From the NCBI RefSeq assembly GCF_016899935.1, contig NZ_JACJJK010000005.1:1-64000 (forward strand): a stretch of 64,000 nt of DNA, read 5' to 3'. A program made the translations under genes and the position numbers. Each line of letters starts with the position of its first letter. Position 1 is the stretch's first letter. This DNA is from Olsenella uli (lineage in GTDB: Bacteria; Actinomycetota; Coriobacteriia; Coriobacteriales; Atopobiaceae). The notes beneath the pieces were generated by a model. It worked only from the letters and a program-made list of their open reading frames with translations, was not told where the DNA came from and ran no database searches. This document shows, one piece after another, positions 7,982 to 14,614 of this stretch.

Positions 7982-8356
7982 CTAGGCGGCGAGCAGGCCG
8001 GCCAGGCGCCAGCCCGCCCAGACGGCGAGCAGGCAGACGCCCACGTTGAGCACGACGTTGGCCGCCGCGCCGAGGAGCTGGCCACCCTCGATCATCTGCA
8101 GGGTCTCGTTGGAGAAGGTCGAGAACGTGGAGAGGCCGCCGCAGAGCCCGACCGTGAGCAGCAGGCGCAGGGGCTCGGACAGCGGGGACAGCGCGTGCGC
8201 TCCGCTCACGAGGCCGATCACCAGCCCGGCGAGCACGTTGGCCACGAAGGTCCCCACAGGTAGGCCGGGCAGGAGCGCCGAGAGCGCGATCCCCAGGCCC
8301 CAGCGTCCCGCGCTGCCCGCCGCCCCGCCGAGCGCCACGGCGAGAAGTTCCGTCAT
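7982..8356 (-). CDS. fluC: Fluoride channel FluC/CrcB
   Basis: A 124-residue protein with four membrane segments that exports fluoride as an antiparallel dimer. Family marks are the GGAAGSAGRWG start, the FVANVLAG asparagine segment and the GGLSTFSTFSNE pore motif near residue 70. Only one copy is present, so a homodimer is expected. The ATG at 8356 follows AAAGGGA. No fluoride riboswitch was recognised in the 90 bp separating it from ruvB, with which it may be co-transcribed. Confidence 0.93.
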   Translation of the reverse strand: MTELLAVALGGAAGSAGRWGLGIALSALLPGLPVGTFVANVLAGLVIGLVSGAHALSPLSEPLRLLLTVGLCGGLSTFSTFSNETLQMIEGGQLLGAAANVVLNVGVCLLAVWAGWRLAGLLAA

Positions 8357-8446
8357 CCCGCATCCCTTTCTCTGAAGCCCGCGCCCCCCGGCCCTCGGGC
8401 GACGCGGCACGGTCCCTGCCGGCGAGTGGGCGCCCGCCCGGCGCCC

Positions 8447-9508
8447 CTAGCGCGCCGGGGGCGGCTCGATCCCCAGGTGGTCGAAGGCCGCGAGCGTGGC
8501 CTGGCGGCCCTGCGGCGTGCGCACGATGAGGCCGCGCTGCAGCAGGTACGGCTCGTAGACGTCCTCCAGCGTGGAGGGGTCCTCGGAGACCGCGCTCGCC
8601 ACCGTGGTGAGGCCCACCGGGCGCCCCCGGAAGGTGGAGCAGAGCGCCGTGAGGATGCGCACGTCCATGGTGTCCAGGCCCAGGGCGTCGATCTCGAAGA
8701 ACTCGAGCGCCTCGGCGGCGACCTCGGCGGTGATGGTCCCCTCGCGCTTGACCTGCGCGTAGTCGCGCACGCGCTTGAGCAGGCGGTTGGCCAGGCGCGG
8801 CGTGCCGCGCGAGCGCGAGGCGATCTCGGCCGCGCCCTCCTCGTCTATGCCCACGCCGAGGATGCGTGCCGAGCGGGTCACGATGACGGCGAGCTCGGCG
8901 GGGGTGTAGTAGTCCAGACGGTACGAGATGCCAAAGCGGTCGCGCAGGGGCCCGGTGAGAAGGCCCGTGCGCGTGGTGGCGCCCACGAGCGTGAAGCGCG
9001 GCACGTCGATCCTGATGGAACGCGCGGCCGGCCCCTTGCCGATGACGATGTCCAGGAAGAAGTCCTCCATCGCCGGGTAGAGGATCTCCTCGATCTGGTG
9101 GTTGAGACGGTGGATCTCGTCCACGAAGAGCACGTCGCCCGCCTCGAGGTTGGTGAGGATGGCGGCGAGGTCCCCGGCGCGCTCGATCGCGGGGCCGGAG
9201 GTGGTGTGCATCTTGGCGCCCATCTCGTTGGCGACGATGCCCGCGAGCGTGGTCTTGCCCAGGCCCGGCGGGCCCGAGAAGATCACGTGGTCGAGCGACT
9301 CCCCGCGGTCGCGCGCGGCCTGGATGAGCACGCGCAGGTTCTCGCGGACGCGCTCCTGCCCGATGTACTCGTCGAGCGAGCGCGGGCGCAGCGTGCGGTC
9401 CTGGTCCAGGTCGTCGGCCGTGAGCTCGCCGGTGACGTCGCGCGGCCCCGCCGCGCGGGCGGCCGGGGCGGGCGTGGCGAAGAGGTCCTTCTCGCTTGCC
9501 TCCCACAT
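8447..9508 (-). CDS. ruvB: Holliday junction branch-migration helicase RuvB
   Basis: A 353-residue AAA+ motor that drives branch migration of Holliday junctions with RuvA. The Walker A segment is [18 protein letters not shown], Walker B is [11 protein letters not shown], and the winged-helix end has [14 protein letters not shown]. Its ATG shares one base with the ruvA stop (TGATG), which indicates translational coupling. It is the third gene of ruvC-ruvA-ruvB. Confidence 0.96.
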   Translation of the reverse strand: MWEASEKDLFATPAPAARAAGPRDVTGELTADDLDQDRTLRPRSLDEYIGQERVRENLRVLIQAARDRGESLDHVIFSGPPGLGKTTLAGIVANEMGAKMHTTSGPAIERAGDLAAILTNLEAGDVLFVDEIHRLNHQIEEILYPAMEDFFLDIVIGKGPAARSIRIDVPRFTLVGATTRTGLLTGPLRDRFGISYRLDYYTPAELAVIVTRSARILGVGIDEEGAAEIASRSRGTPRLANRLLKRVRDYAQVKREGTITAEVAAEALEFFEIDALGLDTMDVRILTALCSTFRGRPVGLTTVASAVSEDPSTLEDVYEPYLLQRGLIVRTPQGRQATLAAFDHLGIEPPPAR

Positions 9509-10140
9509 CAGCGACCACTCCCCAGGCGGCGCAGCGCGTAGGCGAGCACCTGCTCGATGGTGGCGGCGCCGGCCTCGTCATGCCCCTCGAGCGCGAGCTC
9601 CGCCTCCTGCGAGGTGAAGCCCATCGAGAGCAGGGCCTCGGTGGCGTCGGCCTCCACGCCTGCGGCGGGCGCGGCGGAAAGCGGCAGCGCCGCGTCCGGC
9701 TCGCTGAGCCCCACGAGGCCCCGGAGCTCGGCGTTTCTTGAGAAGACGTCGGAGAGCTCCACGAGCAGGCGGCTCGCCTTCTTGCGGCCTACGCCCGGCA
9801 CCTGCGCCATGCGCGCGGCGTCCTGCGCGATCACGACCTGCGCGAGTACCGCCGGCGAGAACGTGGAGAGCACCGACAGCGCGAGCTTGGGGCCCACGCC
9901 GGAGATGGCGCGCAGCTGGTCGAAGAGGGCGCGCTCCTCGCGCGTGGCAAAGCCGTAGAGCTCCATCGCGTCCTCGCGCACGATCATGCGCGCCAGCACG
10001 GTGACGCCCGCCTCGCCCGCGTGCGGCAGCGCGGCGGCCGTGGTGGACGAGACGCCGAGCTCGTAGCCGACGCCGCCCACGTCGAGCACGACGCGGGACG
10101 GCGTCACCTCCACGAGCGTACCGGTCAGCTGGACAATCAC
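9508..10140 (-). CDS. ruvA: Holliday junction recognition protein RuvA
   Basis: A 210-residue protein with an N-terminal OB fold ([11 protein letters not shown]), two helix-hairpin-helix motifs ([16 protein letters not shown] and [16 protein letters not shown]) and a C-terminal RuvB-binding UBA-like domain after an Ala-rich linker. Translation starts at GTG, overlapping the ruvC stop by four bases (GTGA). It holds the four-way junction flat for RuvB. Confidence 0.96.
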   Translation of the reverse strand: MIVQLTGTLVEVTPSRVVLDVGGVGYELGVSSTTAAALPHAGEAGVTVLARMIVREDAMELYGFATREERALFDQLRAISGVGPKLALSVLSTFSPAVLAQVVIAQDAARMAQVPGVGRKKASRLLVELSDVFSRNAELRGLVGLSEPDAALPLSAAPAAGVEADATEALLSMGFTSQEAELALEGHDEAGAATIEQVLAYALRRLGSGR

Positions 10141-10643
10141 GTGAGGACCCTCCTTGCCTCGCCCAGGCTCTTGGTGCGGGAGACGTTGGCGTGGCAGACC
10201 GCCGCGGCGAGGGCGTCCGCCGCGTGGTCGGGGCGCGGCTCGTGGTCGAGCGCGAGGACGCTCCTCACCATGTACGCCACCTGGTGCTTGTCCGCCGCCC
10301 CGGTGCCGACGACCGCCTGCTTGATCTGCATGGGCGTGTACTCCCCCACCGTGAGGCCGGCCGCCGAGCACGCCACGATCGCCGCGCCGCGCGCCTGCGC
10401 CGTGGCGATGGCTGACTTGGTGTTCTCGCCGAAGTAGATGCTCTCTATGGCGAGCTCGGTGGGGCCGTACTTCTCGATCACCTCGGCCAGCGTGCGGCAG
10501 ATCCGACCGAGCCGCAGGTCGATGGGCTCGCGCGCCGTGGTGGTCACGCAGCCGTACGCCCGCGCGCGGCACGCGGTGCCCCGCGTCTCCACGACGCCCC
10601 AGCCCGTGTGGGCCAGGCCCGGGTCTATGCCGAGAATGACCAT
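10137..10643 (-). CDS. ruvC: Holliday junction resolvase RuvC
   Basis: A 168-residue RNase H-fold endonuclease that cuts Holliday junctions. The first catalytic aspartate is Asp7 in ILGIDPGLAHTGWG; the others fall in ELAIESIYFGEN and PDHAADALAAAVCHAN. It is the first gene of the ruv operon, with a promoter and LexA box immediately upstream. The ATG follows AGGGGGAG. Confidence 0.96.
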   Translation of the reverse strand: MVILGIDPGLAHTGWGVVETRGTACRARAYGCVTTTAREPIDLRLGRICRTLAEVIEKYGPTELAIESIYFGENTKSAIATAQARGAAIVACSAAGLTVGEYTPMQIKQAVVGTGAADKHQVAYMVRSVLALDHEPRPDHAADALAAAVCHANVSRTKSLGEARRVLT

Positions 10644-10662
10644 GCTCCCCCTGCCAGAATCA

Positions 10663-10674
10663 GAACGTCCGTTC
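10663..10674. promoter_or_regulatory. LexA (SOS) box of the ruv operon
   Basis: GAACGTCCGTTC fits the Gram-positive/actinobacterial LexA consensus GAAC-N4-GTTC. It sits just downstream of the ruvC -10 box and about 20 bases from the start codon, where bound LexA would block transcription. Damage-inducible ruvCAB is therefore expected. Confidence 0.75.
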
Positions 10675-10675
10675 T

Positions 10676-10704
10676 ATGCTAGCACAAACGCGGGCGCGCG
10701 TCAG
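10676..10704 (-). promoter_or_regulatory. Promoter of ruvC-ruvA-ruvB
   Basis: On the minus strand CTGACG (10704-10699) is followed after 17 bases by TAGCAT (10681-10676). The -35 box overlaps the last codons of the upstream NAD-synthetase-like gene. The LexA box is directly adjacent. Confidence 0.6.
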
Positions 10705-12533
10705 TTCTCGGAGAAGGGCCCGTTCCAGAGGCCGGGCGCCGGCGGGGTGCCGCCCTCGTGACGGCCGCCCTCCGGGCCGCGCCCACCCTCGAAGGCCGAG
10801 AAGGGCCCGCCGGCGGAGAAGTCGCGGAGGTAGCCCATGAGGTCGCGAATCTCCCCCTCCGGCGGCTCGGTTGCGGGGGCCGCCTCGTCGTCGGGCCCCG
10901 CCTCGCGCTCCCCCGAGCCGGCGCCGGGGGCGGAGACGAGCTCCTCGATGCGCGCGCCCAGCCGCTCGCCCTCGTCGCGCGGGCGGTCGCGCCAGGCGAG
11001 CCCCGCCGGCCAGCGCGCCTCCTCGAGCGTCCGCGATGAGAGGGTGGGACCGAGCGCGCGAGCGGGGCGCAGCGCGGCGAGGTCGTGCAGGCGGCCGACG
11101 ATGGCGGAGACGGTCTCGGCGTGGCCGCGCTCGGCCACGAGGTCGGAGACCGAGAGCTCCCACTCGAGGTGGCCCGACAGCACGAGGTCCACAAAGCCGA
11201 GAAGGGTCTCCGGGGAGGCGAGGTCGGCGGCGTCGGGCCCGAGCGGCCCCAGCTCCGGCGCACGCACGCGGGCGAGCGCCCCCTGCGGGACGACCGGGGA
11301 GATGGTGTTGCGCGTCCGGGCGAGCGCGAGCAGGTCGGTGCGGTAGACGTCGGCGAACGGCTCGATGCGCGCGGCGCTCGCCGAGGCGACGGGGGCCTCG
11401 AGGGCGCGGCCGGTCTTGTCGCGCGAGCCGAGCGGGACCCGGCCGGTGCGGCGCGCGAGCGCGGCGAGGGCGAGCTCGACGAGGTCGCGCGCGGAGGCCG
11501 CGTCGGGGGCGCCCGAGAGGTCGACGAGCTCCACGTCCTTCTCGGCAAGGCGCAGGGCGCGCACGAGGGCGAGCGCGTCGGAGCCCCGCCCGTCCGCCGC
11601 CACGACGGCGCTCACGTTGGTGGGCCCGAGCGCGTCCACGGCGAGCACGGCGGAAAGCATGCTCGCGAGGTCGTCGGTCACGGCGACGCAGGCGCCGATC
11701 GAGCCCGCCTCGCGCACGAGCGCCGCGAGCCCCATGCCGAGCGCGCCCCACGTCATGAGCGGCGCGTCGTAGACCTCGGGCGTCACGGGGTCGACCAGCG
11801 GGCCCTCTGCCGAGGGGTCGAGGTCGCAGACGAGCAGGTCCTCCTCGAAGGAGGGCGAGCTCGCGGCGAGCTCCCCCCAGGGCGCGAGCACGAAGCTCGA
11901 CCCGCAGAAGACCTGCGTGTCGTAGCAGCCGAGCGAGCCCACGCCCACGATCCAGGCGCCGGTCGCCTCCGCGTCGGCGGGAAAGCGTCCCTCGGTGAGC
12001 GAGGAGCCGAGCGCGCTCGACGGATCGTCGACGGCGTACCCGTAGCCGGAGAGGAACACGATCACGTCGACGTCGTAGTCGTAGTCGTCGTAGACGTCGA
12101 GGTCGTCGTAGGTGAAGGCGACGCCGAGCCGCGCGCCCCGGAAGGCGACCTCCGGCAGGGCGTCGAGCGGCTCCTCGCCCTCGTCGCCGGCGGCCAGGGC
12201 GTCCATGCGCGCCGCGAGGCGCACGGGGCGGAGCTCCCCCTCGTCGATCAGCAGCGCCTCGGGCTGCGGCTCGGGGTCGGTGTCCACGAGCATGGGCACC
12301 AGGCACGGGCACGCCAGTTCGTCGACCAGGTGCAGCAAGCACTCCATGAGGTCGAGCAGGAACCCCTCGCGATCCGCGCGCTGGACGGACGTGACGCCGC
12401 AGAGCGCCGCCATCGGAAAGACCAGCAGGTCGACGCCCTCGTCCGCCGCGCGTCGCGAGCGCTCCACCATCCGGCGCGCCGTCTCGGCGAAGTCGCCCGC
12501 CCTCGTCTCCATCTGCGCGATCGCGATTCTCAT
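10701..12533 (-). CDS. Degenerate NAD-synthetase-like protein (probable pseudoenzyme)
   Basis: A 610-residue protein laid out like glutamine-dependent NAD synthetase: an N-terminal nitrilase-like domain (about 1-265) and a C-terminal synthetase-like domain (about 270-460), then an acidic low-complexity tail. Homology shows in MRIAIAQMETRAGDF, CGSSFVLAPWGELAA and GSRDKTGRALEAP. Catalytic parts are lost: the nitrilase Glu is Met41 (FPMAALCGV), the Cys position reads Thr141 (GVAFTYDD), no matching Lys is seen, and the ATP-loop SGGxDS is replaced by VAVTDDLAS (283-291). The frame is intact, so it is not simple decay. The ATG at 12533 has GGGGAG upstream. A regulatory or scaffold role is possible. 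Confidence 0.7.
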   Translation of the reverse strand: MRIAIAQMETRAGDFAETARRMVERSRRAADEGVDLLVFPMAALCGVTSVQRADREGFLLDLMECLLHLVDELACPCLVPMLVDTDPEPQPEALLIDEGELRPVRLAARMDALAAGDEGEEPLDALPEVAFRGARLGVAFTYDDLDVYDDYDYDVDVIVFLSGYGYAVDDPSSALGSSLTEGRFPADAEATGAWIVGVGSLGCYDTQVFCGSSFVLAPWGELAASSPSFEEDLLVCDLDPSAEGPLVDPVTPEVYDAPLMTWGALGMGLAALVREAGSIGACVAVTDDLASMLSAVLAVDALGPTNVSAVVAADGRGSDALALVRALRLAEKDVELVDLSGAPDAASARDLVELALAALARRTGRVPLGSRDKTGRALEAPVASASAARIEPFADVYRTDLLALARTRNTISPVVPQGALARVRAPELGPLGPDAADLASPETLLGFVDLVLSGHLEWELSVSDLVAERGHAETVSAIVGRLHDLAALRPARALGPTLSSRTLEEARWPAGLAWRDRPRDEGERLGARIEELVSAPGAGSGEREAGPDDEAAPATEPPEGEIRDLMGYLRDFSAGGPFSAFEGGRGPEGGRHEGGTPPAPGLWNGPFSEN

Positions 12534-12588
12534 GTGCTCCCCTCTCGTCCCTCTCACCCCATTGTGGCACAGCCGCGCCACACGAGAA

Positions 12589-12608
12589 GGGCCCCGTCGC
12601 CGGGGCCC
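12589..12608 (-). terminator. Hairpin downstream of dfx
   Basis: GGGCCCCG and CGGGGCCC form an 8-bp stem with a 4-base loop. On the minus strand it is followed by CTTCTCGTG. It lies 25 bp after the desulfoferrodoxin stop and before the NAD-synthetase-like gene. Confidence 0.6.
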
Positions 12609-12632
12609 GTCGGACCGATTGCGCGCCGCGCG

Positions 12633-13019
12633 CTACGCGCCGACCTCCGCCTTCCAGAGCCCGTGCAGGTTGCAGTAGGCGTAGACCGTGCCGCCCGCGG
12701 AGTCGCAGGCGCCGAACTTGACGGACGGCGCGTCGCCGGGCGCCAGGTGCTTGAGGCAGAGCTTGCCGTCCGTGGCGAGGGCGACCCACTCGATGGAGTG
12801 CTCCTCGGTCATGGGGTGGGCCACCGCGCCCACGGAGACGACGATGTGGTTGCCGTCGCGCGTGACGACGGGCACGTGCTTCTCGGCGGCGGCGTCGACG
12901 GAGCCGGCCACGAGCAGCTCCATCGGCTCGCCGCAGCAGCTGGGGGTGACGCCCCCGTCCTTCACGACGGCCACGATGTTGCCGCAGTGGGCGCAGCGGT
13001 AGAACTTGACCTCGGCCAT
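12633..13019 (-). CDS. dfx: Desulfoferrodoxin (superoxide reductase)
   Basis: A 128-residue two-iron superoxide reductase that reduces superoxide to peroxide without making oxygen, typical of anaerobes. The N-terminal desulforedoxin domain has Cys9, Cys12, Cys28 and Cys29 for the first iron. The neelaredoxin domain supplies His48 (EKHVPVV), His68, His74 (TEEHSIEW), Cys116 and His119 (YCNLHGLW) for the catalytic iron. The ATG at 13019 is chosen because the desulforedoxin start MAEVKFYRC follows it. It appears to be transcribed alone, with a hairpin after the stop. Confidence 0.95.
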   Translation of the reverse strand: MAEVKFYRCAHCGNIVAVVKDGGVTPSCCGEPMELLVAGSVDAAAEKHVPVVTRDGNHIVVSVGAVAHPMTEEHSIEWVALATDGKLCLKHLAPGDAPSVKFGACDSAGGTVYAYCNLHGLWKAEVGA

Positions 13020-13128
13020 GGCGGGTCCTCTCTCACGTGTCGGGCGCCCGATGCGCCCGCTGCCCTTCTCGTACCCGCCCGTGCGCGCCGCTAAGCCGAG
13101 AAGGACGGGCGGAGTGGCCCGCCCCCCG

Positions 13129-13800
13129 CTACAACGCCTTCTTTCGCACGGTCTTGAGGACGTTTCTCCTGAACGTCCCCCACGAGCCAAAGAAGCGACG
13201 GTCGGTCGCCGTCTCCTCGTGCGCCTGGTACTTGAGGGCCGTCAGCTCGACCGCGCAGGCGTAGTCGGCGGCCTGGGAGAGCCGATACTCCGACGGCGTC
13301 GCCGAGCGGAACACCACGGCCTCTCGCGCGAGCGCGTACTCCAGCGCGTCATGGAGCGCCTGGGTCACCGCGTGCTGGCCGCCGTCGTAGTAGACCTTCA
13401 CCCGATCGAATCGCTGCAGGTAGTCGAGGTTGTCAAAGAGGAAGTTGACCACGTCGCGGCGCATCCGCTCCGACAGGCGCGCCGCGCTCGCGAACTCGCG
13501 CTTGCGATACGAGAAGGTCTTGTAGCGGATGGGGAGATATCGAAACAGCACGCGAAACGCAGCGAGGAGACGCGCCCGGTCGTCCACGTCCATGCGAGCA
13601 TATCCGTCATGTCCGTTTATCAAAGGTGACGCGTGGAACGGCACGTCGGGAAGACCACGGGCAGAGAGGCCCCGCTCATAATGGGAGACGCTATTCGACA
13701 AGGGGGCGTCCTGCTCATGAAACACCAGCGTGAGCAGATAGTAGTCGGAGTCGAGCCCGTCGGCACCGGACTCGTCCACGAAGATGCTCACCTCGCGCAT
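13129..13800 (-). CDS. DUF3800 domain protein
   Basis: A 223-residue soluble protein with the DUF3800 pattern: an N-terminal SIFVDESGADGLDSDYY, a mid-protein KVYYDGG, and a C-terminal LSQAADYACAVELTALKY. The fold is RNase H-like with conserved acidic residues, which suggests a nuclease, but no member function is settled. Such genes often sit on mobile or defence islands, and here the neighbour is a nucleotidyltransferase islet. The ATG at 13800 has AGAGGGGAC upstream; an ATG six codons earlier lacks a ribosome site. A strong minus-strand terminator lies immediately upstream, so it has its own promoter or follows readthrough. Confidence 0.8.
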   Translation of the reverse strand: MREVSIFVDESGADGLDSDYYLLTLVFHEQDAPLSNSVSHYERGLSARGLPDVPFHASPLINGHDGYARMDVDDRARLLAAFRVLFRYLPIRYKTFSYRKREFASAARLSERMRRDVVNFLFDNLDYLQRFDRVKVYYDGGQHAVTQALHDALEYALAREAVVFRSATPSEYRLSQAADYACAVELTALKYQAHEETATDRRFFGSWGTFRRNVLKTVRKKAL

Positions 13801-13820
13801 CTCTCGTCCCCTCTCCATAC

Positions 13821-13848
13821 AAAAAATGCCGGGGGAAACGCCCCCGGC
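13821..13848 (-). terminator. Rho-independent terminator on the minus strand
   Basis: GCCGGGGG (13828-13835) pairs with CCCCCGGC (13841-13848) around a 5-base loop, and the minus-strand transcript then runs into TTTTTT (13826-13821). It fits the end of a dnaE transcript, although dnaE now ends about 770 bp upstream of it. This supports the idea that DNA was inserted between dnaE and its original terminator. Confidence 0.85.
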
Positions 13849-13920
13849 GCTTGGAAGACCCCGAGGGGCCCACTTCTCTTATACCACAGGCGGCGCGGCG
13901 CTATGCGCGCTCGCGGACTC

Positions 13921-13952
13921 GCCCTGCGTCACGAGGACCTTGCCCTGACGGC
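13921..13952 (-). pseudogene. Duplicate of the dnaE 3' end (insertion-site repeat)
   Basis: These 32 bases match 14612-14643, the last codons of dnaE plus its stop region, at 30 of 32 positions. Read on the minus strand it gives RQGKVLV, like the dnaE C-terminus, and then continues in frame with a different tail to a TAA before the terminator at 13848. With the real dnaE end at 14615 it brackets 13953-14611 like left and right junctions of an inserted element. Confidence 0.7.
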
Positions 13953-13981
13953 AATGGGTATACTTGCCCCGAGGAGGAAGC

Positions 13982-14272
13982 GTGCCCAACCTGGGAAACA
14001 TACAGCGCGCCGTAAGAAGAATCGCGGCCGAGCATGGCCTCGACAAGGTCACGCTGTTCGGAAGCTATGCCCGAGGCAAGGCTCGGGAGGGCTCGGACGT
14101 CGACCTCGTCGTGGAGGCGTCGCGCCCGCTCGGCTTTGCGCGCGGTGCCATCTACCGGGAGCTCGAGGAGGCGCTCGGCTGTCCCGTCGACGTCATCTTT
14201 GGCGAGAGGAGCCTCTACCCGTTCGTCCGCCCCGCCGTGGCCTCCGAGGGCGTGGTGCTCTATGAGGCCTGA
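13982..14272 (+). CDS. Minimal nucleotidyltransferase (MNT/MntA-like)
   Basis: A 96-residue nucleotidyltransferase-fold protein. The core GSYARGKAREGSDVDLVV holds Gly27-Ser28 and the metal-binding Asp39 and Asp41; a further aspartate lies in CPVDVIFGE. Such proteins usually pair with a HEPN protein in a toxin-antitoxin unit where the MNT enzyme modifies and silences the HEPN ribonuclease. Here the following frame is only 41 codons and not a full HEPN. The GTG at 13982 has GAGGAGG upstream and is preferred over an in-frame TTG. It lies inside the segment bracketed by dnaE-end repeats. Confidence 0.85.
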   Translation: MPNLGNIQRAVRRIAAEHGLDKVTLFGSYARGKAREGSDVDLVVEASRPLGFARGAIYRELEEALGCPVDVIFGERSLYPFVRPAVASEGVVLYEA

Positions 14273-14387
14273 GCGCGAGGTGCCCGAGAACGCCAAGGCC
14301 TTCATCATCCAGGAGGTCGTCCGCACCTATCCCTGGGCTAACGTGGGCAAGTTGCGCAGCAAGGTCACCCCGGAGCGCGGCCTGTAA
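14262..14387 (+). CDS. Short frame overlapping the MNT gene, possible HEPN remnant
   Basis: A 41-codon frame that starts MRPEREVPENAKAF, overlaps the MNT stop by 11 bases and ends just before a repeat array. Its position is where the HEPN toxin of an MNT-HEPN pair would begin. It lacks the R-x4-H motif and the length of HEPN proteins, so it may be a truncated remnant or a short unrelated peptide. Confidence 0.35.
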   Translation: MRPEREVPENAKAFIIQEVVRTYPWANVGKLRSKVTPERGL

Positions 14388-14394
14388 GAAACTG

Positions 14395-14581
14395 TCGACT
14401 TGGCACGAATCGGTGGGCCGGATCGCACAAAGGAGCCGACTTGGCACGCCGCATGGCGGTGCTGAGAGGCGCGACCTGCGGTTCTTCTCGCCCACCTGCA
14501 AAAAGGGCCGATTTGGCAGGCGATTTCGTACCAAGTCGGCTCCTTTATGCATGCGCGGCTCCGGCTCCGTGCCAAGTCGGG
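14395..14581. repeat. Mirrored word array between the MNT islet and dnaE
   Basis: The word CCGACTTGGCAC occurs forward at 14395, 14436 and 14508 and reversed at 14529 and 14569. The copies at 14429-14444 and 14531-14546 form a perfect 16-bp inverted repeat (AAAGGAGCCGACTTGG). The gap 14388-14614 holds nothing else recognisable. Confidence 0.8.
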
Positions 14582-14614
14582 ACTTTTTGACGCGCGCGGG
14601 CGGACGCCGCCGCC

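Noticed and set aside
8357-8446. Fluoride riboswitch before fluC
   Set aside because: The short gap lacks the conserved GGCGATGG start and pseudoknot partners.
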